A DNA stretch of 27,190 nucleotides from assembly GCA_029550985.1 (NCBI GenBank), contig JAKPGH010000094.1, positions 1 to 27,190 of the forward strand, given 5' to 3'. This stretch comes from Bacillota bacterium (GTDB taxonomy: Bacteria; Bacillota; Clostridia; Oscillospirales; Ruminococcaceae). The position numbers were made by a program, and so were the translations under genes. Below the pieces are notes generated by a model. The model was not told the DNA's origin and ran no database searches. It saw only the letters and a list, made by a program, of their open reading frames with translations. Numbering within the stretch: the stretch's first letter is position 1; the number at the start of each line of letters is the position of its first letter. This document shows, one piece after another, positions 23,168-27,190 of this stretch.

Positions 23168-24016
23168 ATGGAAAAAGAGTTTTCCGCTCAGCTGACCAGG
23201 AAGTTGCTGCGTTACCTCGTTCCCTTTGCGATCATTGTGATTCTGATCGCGTGGATTGGAGTGCCGATGGCCTACTGCTTTTTATGGTCGGCGGTGGACC
23301 CGGATTACCCCTGGTCTTACCCGGACCCCTTGCCCCAAAAGCTGTCGCTGTTCCATTGGCGGTACATACTGGAAAACACCAACATTTTGGGGGCGGTGGG
23401 CTCCAGCTTTTTCATCGCCGGATGCACCACCATCCTGTCCTTTTTGCTGGCGTTGCCCACTTCTTATGCGTTAGGTAGAAGGCAGCTGAAAGGAGCGGGC
23501 TTTTTCAAAACGCTGATGCTGCTGCCTTTGGTGCTGCCGGGCATGGCCATGGCCATCTTTTTGGGGCGGATGCTGATGAAGATGGGGTTGTCGGGCACTT
23601 ATACCGGCGTGATTTTAGCCCACACCCTGATGGGAGTGCCCTATATGATGCGGATTCTGGTGGTGAGTTTTGAATCGGTGCCCCAGGATTTGGTGGACGC
23701 CGCCTCCAACTTGGGGGCCACGGCCTTCACCCGATTCGCGGAAGTCTACTTCCCCATGGTGTTGCCGGGTTTGGTGGCGGGTTCCATTTTCACCTTCATC
23801 AACAGTATGGAGGAGTTTAACTTAACCTTCATCATCGGGCTGCCCACCGTCAAAACCATTCCAACCGTGCTGTTCTCCTATTTGGGAGAAAGCTTCGCCC
23901 GCACCCGAGCCTCGGTGGTTTCCCTGATTCTGCTGATTCCCAACCTGACACTGCTGCTGATTACCGAACGCTTTATCAAAACCGAATACATGGGAGCCGC
24001 TCTCGGCAAGATGTAA
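23168..24016 (+). CDS. ABC importer permease (PotC type)
   Basis: A 282-residue second permease, with about six membrane segments and the EAA loop DLVDAASNLGATAFTRFAEVYFP. An unusually long extracellular stretch follows the first membrane helix (SAVDPDYPWSYPDPLPQ). AGGAGG precedes the ATG, and the gap to the first permease is 12 bases. It heterodimerises with that permease. Confidence 0.92.
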   Translation: MEKEFSAQLTRKLLRYLVPFAIIVILIAWIGVPMAYCFLWSAVDPDYPWSYPDPLPQKLSLFHWRYILENTNILGAVGSSFFIAGCTTILSFLLALPTSYALGRRQLKGAGFFKTLMLLPLVLPGMAMAIFLGRMLMKMGLSGTYTGVILAHTLMGVPYMMRILVVSFESVPQDLVDAASNLGATAFTRFAEVYFPMVLPGLVAGSIFTFINSMEEFNLTFIIGLPTVKTIPTVLFSYLGESFARTRASVVSLILLIPNLTLLLITERFIKTEYMGAALGKM

Positions 24017-24045
24017 CGGCTTTCGCTTTCCAAGGGGGACTATTT

Positions 24046-24942
24046 ATGGAAAAACAGTATCAAGGCCCAATGCGGCTGGCTCATCGGGGGGTGACGCAAG
24101 CCGCGCCGGAAAATACTCTGGAAGCCTTTGAGGCGGCCAAAAACATGGGCCTTGAGGGAATCGAAATTGATGTGCGGCTCTCCAGAGACGGGCAGGTGGT
24201 GGTGGTGCACGACGCCAACCTCACCCGCCTGACTTTGGGACACCCGACCGGTCAAACCCATGCCCGGGTGGCGGACTTAAGCTGGGAGGAGCTTTCCCGG
24301 GTGGAAATTCCCTACGCCAACCATTTGCTGGATAAGGAGTTGCCTCCCTACTCCTGGGTGGAGGAGATAGCCACCCTGATGCCTCATCGCCTGTTGGGGC
24401 AGGATTCGGGACGGGGTTACCTGGAGGAACTGCAGCGGGAGCCCCGAATGGCGCGGCTGATGTTGTTTGAGGAATTTTTGGTCTGGTTGGAGAAAGCCCC
24501 CCATATGACGGTGGAAATCGAAATCAAAGTGCCGGAAGCGGTGTTGCCCATCTTCCGCCTGTTGGATGCCTCCTCCGTGGGCAGGCAGTGCATTCTGTTT
24601 TCCGGTCAATCCGATGTGATTCAGGAATTGCTGCGGGCGGCCGCCCATGAGGGAACCCCGAAAGAAGTCCGGTTGGGAGCCAATATTCGCTGGCTCACCC
24701 CGGAAAAGAAGGAATGGCTTTCTACCGCCGGGTTATACGAAGTGGGAATGAATGCCGGAGCCGCCGATGAGGATATTGCCTGGGTGCAGTCCAAGGGTAT
24801 TCAAGTGTTTTCCAACCTGGGGGATTACCCTGATTGGTGGGGAAAAATCTGCCGTCTGAATATCGCGGCCTTTAAAACCAACTACGCCGAAGCCTACACC
24901 AAATGGTGGCACAGCCAAAACGACACGGAAGAGCAAGCATAG
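24046..24942 (+). CDS. Glycerophosphodiester phosphodiesterase (GDPD/UgpQ family)
   Basis: A 298-residue cytoplasmic TIM-barrel enzyme of the family that cleaves glycerophosphodiesters to glycerol-3-phosphate and an alcohol. Catalytic elements: LAHRG near the N-terminus (His), PENT, the metal ligands EGIEIDV, and VVVVHD (second His); later MTVEIEIK supplies the third acidic site. No signal peptide is present, so it acts on imported substrate. It is last in the ABC operon, 29 bases after the permease, and a terminator follows. The context suggests the importer brings in a glycerophospho compound, as in the Ugp system. Related phosphodiesters are also possible. Confidence 0.9.
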   Translation: MEKQYQGPMRLAHRGVTQAAPENTLEAFEAAKNMGLEGIEIDVRLSRDGQVVVVHDANLTRLTLGHPTGQTHARVADLSWEELSRVEIPYANHLLDKELPPYSWVEEIATLMPHRLLGQDSGRGYLEELQREPRMARLMLFEEFLVWLEKAPHMTVEIEIKVPEAVLPIFRLLDASSVGRQCILFSGQSDVIQELLRAAAHEGTPKEVRLGANIRWLTPEKKEWLSTAGLYEVGMNAGAADEDIAWVQSKGIQVFSNLGDYPDWWGKICRLNIAAFKTNYAEAYTKWWHSQNDTEEQA

Positions 24943-24949
24943 GGCAAAG

Positions 24950-24988
24950 AAAAAGCGGATAACGCAAAATGGACGGTATCTGCTTTTT
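24950..24988 (+). terminator. Terminator of the ABC-GDPD operon
   Basis: AAAAAGCGGATA pairs with TATCTGCTTTTT (12 bp, one G-T) around a 15-base loop, ending in a T run. Confidence 0.75.
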
Positions 24989-25054
24989 CTATACGCATCG
25001 TAGATATGGTTGATTGTTGTTGCGGCTGACGCCCGGTATGGGCAGCGTGAAAAA

Positions 25055-25090
25055 AACAAGCCAGCAATGCATCGGCATTGCTGGCTTGTT
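25055..25090 (-). terminator. Terminator of the (now truncated) tRNA-Ser gene
   Basis: A perfect 16-bp stem, AACAAGCCAGCAATGC with its complement, and a 4-base loop. Read on the minus strand it ends in TTTTTTT directly after the tRNA CCA, and so belongs to the original tRNA-Ser transcription unit. Confidence 0.9.
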
Positions 25091-25093
25091 AAC

Positions 25094-25148
25094 TGGCGGA
25101 GACGGTGGGATTCGAACCCACGAGCCCGTAAGGGCTAACGCATTTCGA
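25094..25148 (-). pseudogene. 3' fragment of tRNA-Ser(CGA): attachment-site remnant
   Basis: Minus-strand reading gives the anticodon loop CTCGAAA (anticodon CGA), 3' stem TGCGT, variable arm GCCC-TTAC-GGGC, T-arm GTGGG-TTCGAAT-CCCAC, the acceptor strand CGTCTCC, discriminator G and CCA. Upstream of the loop the sequence AATAA cannot pair with TGCGT, and no D-arm or matching GGAGACG acceptor strand exists within the next few hundred bases. The gene is therefore cut at the anticodon loop, the typical crossover point of tyrosine integrases. An intact copy should lie at the other end of the element. Confidence 0.85.
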
Positions 25149-25493
25149 GTTATTTGAAGGCAAGTTCTTATGAGTTTACGAGAGTAACTTTAGGAGAAGA
25201 TAAAATCCCGCAAACCCGCATAAATAAAGGCTTTTCAGGCACAAACGCTGATATTTCCGCGCATGAACACACCGCCCTGATTTAGCGGTTTTCAGGGCAA
25301 AGTGTAGAAAAAGTGTAGAAAAACCGTAGAAAAACAACCGGCGAAATAACCTTAAGATACTTTAGTTTCCCGGCAATTTGAAAAATCAAAACCAAGCGTA
25401 TCCTACCATTGACATTGATTTTTAACAGAACATCCTGCAGCAGACAGAGCATAATTCTCTGTCCTAAGGATCAATGTGATGGGAGGAACGATG
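25149..25493. other. Non-coding end region of the element
   Basis: About 345 bases without a convincing gene. It holds an inverted repeat GCCCTGA/TCAGGGC (25274-25280, 25292-25298), the three 11-bp tandem repeats, a lone TTGACA (25409-25414) without a matching -10, and a 7-bp hairpin GACAGAG/CTCTGTC (25443-25449, 25457-25463) just before the next gene's ribosome site. This layout fits an attachment-site arm region plus a leader. Confidence 0.6.
25302..25334 (+). repeat. Three tandem 11-bp repeats, candidate integrase or excisionase arm sites
   Basis: GTGTAGAAAAA, GTGTAGAAAAA and CCGTAGAAAAA follow head to tail without spacer, about 150 bases inside the tRNA-Ser junction. An 11-bp period puts each unit on the same face of the helix, as expected for cooperative protein binding. 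Confidence 0.7.
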
Positions 25494-26054
25494 ATGGCAA
25501 CCGACTACTCTTACCTTCTGGCTGAATATCCGGAGAAGATAAGTCAAGACCAGCTTTACAGAATTTGCCGCATAAGCAAACGAAAAGCCACATGGCTTTT
25601 GGAGAACGGATATATCCCCTGCGAGGATACCGGCAAAAAGACCCGCAGGTTTAAAATCCAAATAACCGACGTTATTGCATACCTTACCCGCTTGGAAGAA
25701 TCTCCTGAGACCCTGCTGACACCACCGGGGATATTTTCAAGCGGAATAAAATATAAACCGAAGCGCCAAACGGCGAAGGCAATCAACTCCGAGAAGTTTA
25801 TGGCAATGCTTAAGAACAAGTGGCACACTTTTCCGGATGCCCTCACGGTAAATGATGTCACAAAGCTAACGGGATACTGCCAAACCACAGTATCTGAATG
25901 GATCAAGGCAGAAAAGATAACGGGGGTATGGTATTATACCAAGTATTTAGTGCCAAAGGACAGCTTGATAAACTATATGGCAACAGAAGCTTGCCGCATC
26001 CATCAGAAGTCCAAAAAGCATATAGAGCTGCTGGAGCAGTATCGAAATCCCTAA
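25494..26054 (+). CDS. Double helix-turn-helix protein, excisionase/regulator-like
   Basis: A 186-residue DNA-binding protein with two excisionase-like winged-HTH units. The N-terminal one is ISQDQLYRICRISKRKATWL with ENGYIPCEDTGKKTRRFKI. The C-terminal one is LTVNDVTKLTGYCQTTVSEWI with KITGVWYYTKYLVPKDSL. The repeats share the pattern helix-turn-helix, wing, then a Tyr/Leu-rich helix. ATG at 25494 is 7 bases after GGGAGG; ATG at 25491 is possible. Its place next to the attachment site suggests a role in excision or element control. A terminator follows. Confidence 0.7.
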   Translation: MATDYSYLLAEYPEKISQDQLYRICRISKRKATWLLENGYIPCEDTGKKTRRFKIQITDVIAYLTRLEESPETLLTPPGIFSSGIKYKPKRQTAKAINSEKFMAMLKNKWHTFPDALTVNDVTKLTGYCQTTVSEWIKAEKITGVWYYTKYLVPKDSLINYMATEACRIHQKSKKHIELLEQYRNP

Positions 26055-26080
26055 ATGCTCGGCGCATCCATTTACATGAA

Positions 26081-26120
26081 AACAGGGTGACTACTTTGCA
26101 TAGTGTCACCCTGTTCTTGT
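26081..26120. terminator. Bidirectional terminator
   Basis: An 11-bp stem, AACAGGGTGAC (26081-26091) with GTCACCCTGTT (26105-26115). T-rich sequence follows on both strands. It separates the HTH gene from the converging toxin gene. Confidence 0.8.
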
Positions 26121-26125
26121 ATCGA

Positions 26126-26440
26126 TTATAAAAATCTGATCCAGTCGCGTCTGCCGTACAGAATTCTTTCAACGTCAACCACCTTGTTCTTCTCGTCTAT
26201 GGAAAAAAACACAACGTAATTTTTTACAATTAGTTTCCTGTATCCCATTTGAGATAGACGATCGTCTGAAACATGCGGACAGCGCTGCGGCATATCGGAC
26301 AGACTTAGCATTGCCTCTTCAAAAAGCTCCATCATACGAGTTGCCGATATAGGAGCTGACAGCTGAGAAGCAATATACCGAACAATGTCCCTAAGATCGT
26401 TTTCGGCTGGTTCAGATACATCTACCCTATATTTCGCCAT
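26126..26440 (-). CDS. RelE/ParE-superfamily toxin
   Basis: A 104-residue toxin of a type II toxin-antitoxin pair. The fold pattern is clear: YRVDVSEPAENDLRDIVRYI helix, the middle MPQRCPHVSDDRL, then MGYRKLIVKNYVVFFSID and VDVERILYGRRDW. The arginine-rich end and YRKL strand fit ParE/RelE members. Gyrase versus ribosome as target cannot be decided. The start overlaps the antitoxin end by 14 bases, so the antitoxin is made first. Confidence 0.88.
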   Translation of the reverse strand: MAKYRVDVSEPAENDLRDIVRYIASQLSAPISATRMMELFEEAMLSLSDMPQRCPHVSDDRLSQMGYRKLIVKNYVVFFSIDEKNKVVDVERILYGRRDWIRFL

Positions 26441-26699
26441 CGGCGATGCCTCGCTTAATATCCTTCATGACATCTTGAAACGGACGCTTTTTACCCGCTT
26501 TAACGGCCGATCGTCCTTCGTCAAGCAGGTGATACAGTTCAAGCTTGCCGCTGAGTGCCTCATAGGTTTCAATGCTCATAACCGCCAAATCTCCCTGCCC
26601 GTTTTTTGTGATAAAAACAGGTTCACGGCTTTCATGACAGAAGGTGGATATCTCATTATAGTTATTCCGCAGGTCAGTGCTGGACTTTATATTTGGCAT
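26427..26699 (-). CDS. Phd/YefM-family antitoxin
   Basis: A 90-residue antitoxin: N-terminal DNA-binding part IKSSTDLRNNYNEISTFCHE, the REPVFITKNGQGDLAVMSIETYEAL core, and a C-terminal toxin-binding helix with KKRPFQDVMKDIKRG. ATG at 26697-26699 follows a perfect TAAGGAGGT. It likely represses its own operon through the inverted repeat just upstream. Confidence 0.9.
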   Translation of the reverse strand: MPNIKSSTDLRNNYNEISTFCHESREPVFITKNGQGDLAVMSIETYEALSGKLELYHLLDEGRSAVKAGKKRPFQDVMKDIKRGIADGEI

Positions 26700-26712
26700 A
26701 GCGTTTACCTCC

Positions 26713-26880
26713 TTACACAATTCTAAAGATATTATACACGAATTTCTTTAGAATATCAATTGAATTTCGCTGACTGCAACTGGCATCGAAAATAAGACAC
26801 CGGATGCCGGTTAAAATCTTAATGAGATCGTTTCCTATGAAGGGACGAATATGACTCATATGTAACTCTCGTTTAATCAT
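26713..26880 (-). pseudogene. Remnant of an AAA-type ATPase gene (N-terminal fragment)
   Basis: A 55-codon frame with a fair ribosome site (AAAGAGGTG). Its first 28 residues, MIKRELHMSHIRPFIGND then LIKILTGIRC, resemble the start of the DUF4143-linked AAA ATPases just before their Walker A loop (usually GIRRCGKS). After that point the sequence is unrelated, and the frame runs through the toxin-antitoxin promoter, so the ATPase gene was cut off there. Confidence 0.55.
26720..26759 (-). promoter_or_regulatory. Promoter and operator of the toxin-antitoxin operon
   Basis: On the minus strand, TTGATA (26754-26759) and TATAAT (26731-26736) are spaced 17 bases. A perfect 10-bp inverted repeat, ATTCTAAAGA/TCTTTAGAAT (26720-26729 and 26745-26754), brackets the -10. 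This is the expected architecture for antitoxin autorepression. Confidence 0.85.
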
Positions 26881-27067
26881 AAACAAAACACCTCTTTATC
26901 TCTTTCCATAACAATACAACATCAAAGATATATCTTATAAAAATTGAACACATTGAACTTGTTGTTTCAAACAAAATCCCATTAAATTCAGTATCAATGT
27001 ATAGAAGCAGAATAATCAGAGAATAATAAATGCCTAAGCACTGTCATAAAATAAGTTTTAAATTTGA

Positions 27068-27096
27068 TTGACAATATGACAAATGCGGCATATACT
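27068..27096 (+). promoter_or_regulatory. Promoter of the XRE-type regulator gene
   Basis: TTGACA (27068-27073) and TATACT (27091-27096) are spaced 17 bases, about 26 bases before the start codon. The roughly 170 bases before it (26895-27067) are very AT-rich and hold nothing I can identify. Confidence 0.8.
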
Positions 27097-27121
27097 ATAA
27101 ATATAGAAGGGAGGCATTATC

Positions 27122-27190
27122 ATGAATAACTCTCTGGAGATCATCGGAGCAAGGATAAAATCTCTGCGCGAAAATAGCGGCCTTACACAA
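27122..27190 (+). CDS. XRE-family (Cro/CI-type) HTH regulator, N-terminal fragment
   Basis: Only 23 residues lie in the window: MNNSLEIIGARIKSLRENSG then LTQ. The I-x-x-R-I-K-S-L-R-E-x-x-G-L-T-Q pattern is the first helix of the Cro/CI HTH. GAAGGGAGG precedes the ATG. It probably controls genes of the element beyond the window. Confidence 0.8.
   Translation, partial: MNNSLEIIGARIKSLRENSGLTQ

Larger units (their letters stand above)
25094..27190. mobile_element. End of an integrated genetic element (continues beyond window)
   Basis: The left boundary is the tRNA-Ser 3' fragment. To its right the base composition drops visibly in GC. The cargo is typical of mobile elements: a double-HTH protein, a toxin-antitoxin pair, a decayed ATPase and an XRE-type regulator. 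No integrase is visible. The class (integrative conjugative element, prophage or satellite) cannot be decided. Confidence 0.7.

Noticed and set aside
25302..25334. CRISPR repeats
   Set aside because: The units are 11 bp and directly adjacent, with no spacers and no cas genes.
25443..25463. Regulatory RNA leader for the double-HTH gene
   Set aside because: A single 7-bp hairpin near the ribosome site is not enough to claim a riboswitch or T-box; it is noted only in the non-coding region entry.
25094..25475. A second tRNA intron, in tRNA-Ser(CGA)
   Set aside because: No group I core (P3/P4/P7) and no 5' tRNA half with GGAGACG is present upstream; a cut tRNA at an integration site explains it better.

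Overview
The window looks like chromosomal DNA of a spore-former-type Firmicute of class Clostridia, probably close to the Oscillospirales/Ruminococcaceae, though I cannot name a genus. The evidence is a GC-rich genome with Shine-Dalgarno sites of the GGAGG type, many GTG/TTG starts, a YIEGIA-family membrane protein with its small partner, a Ku/LigD pair, a divergent [FeFe]-hydrogenase-like protein, and two half-size TSUP transporters. About 25.1 kb is core-like. The last 2.1 kb is clearly more AT-rich and looks like the end of an integrated element.

Layout. (1) 1-5005: alpha-glucan breakdown. The 3' end of glycogen phosphorylase overlaps a GH13 neopullulanase/cyclomaltodextrinase-like enzyme. 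After a convergent pair of coupled half-size TSUP membrane proteins comes a phosphoglucomutase-type phosphohexomutase. Phosphorylase makes glucose-1-P, the amylase-family enzyme trims the glucan, and the mutase feeds glucose-6-P to glycolysis. (2) 5126-5475: a tRNA-Leu(UAA) gene under a near-consensus promoter, split in its anticodon loop by a 214-nt self-splicing group I intron. This is the most striking object in the window. (3) 5636-9242: a TfoX-N protein, then on the opposite strand the two-gene NHEJ system ku-ligD. (4) 9408-11863: an HMA-like protein without the metal-binding cysteines, three small hydrophilic or coiled-coil proteins, and a convergent tandem ferritin-like protein. (5) 12012-17032: a three-subunit molybdenum hydroxylase operon (Mo, FAD, 2Fe-2S) followed by a hydrogenase-like iron-sulfur protein. 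(6) 17037-18683: two small unknown genes divergent from the YIEGIA protein and its small partner. (7) 18749-24942: a LacI-family regulator divergent from an ABC importer operon (lipoprotein binding protein, ATPase, two permeases) ending in a glycerophosphodiester phosphodiesterase. The arrangement suggests uptake and hydrolysis of a phosphodiester. A small inverted repeat over the promoter -35 and a terminator after the binding-protein gene give a likely control scheme.

(8) 25094-27190: the 3' half of a tRNA-Ser(CGA) gene, cut at the anticodon loop, marks an attachment-site junction. Beyond it lie three tandem 11-bp repeats, a double-HTH protein, a ParE/YefM-type toxin-antitoxin pair with a clear operator, a decayed AAA-ATPase remnant, and the start of an XRE-type regulator. 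No integrase is present in the visible part.

All family assignments were made by reading motifs; no database search was run.
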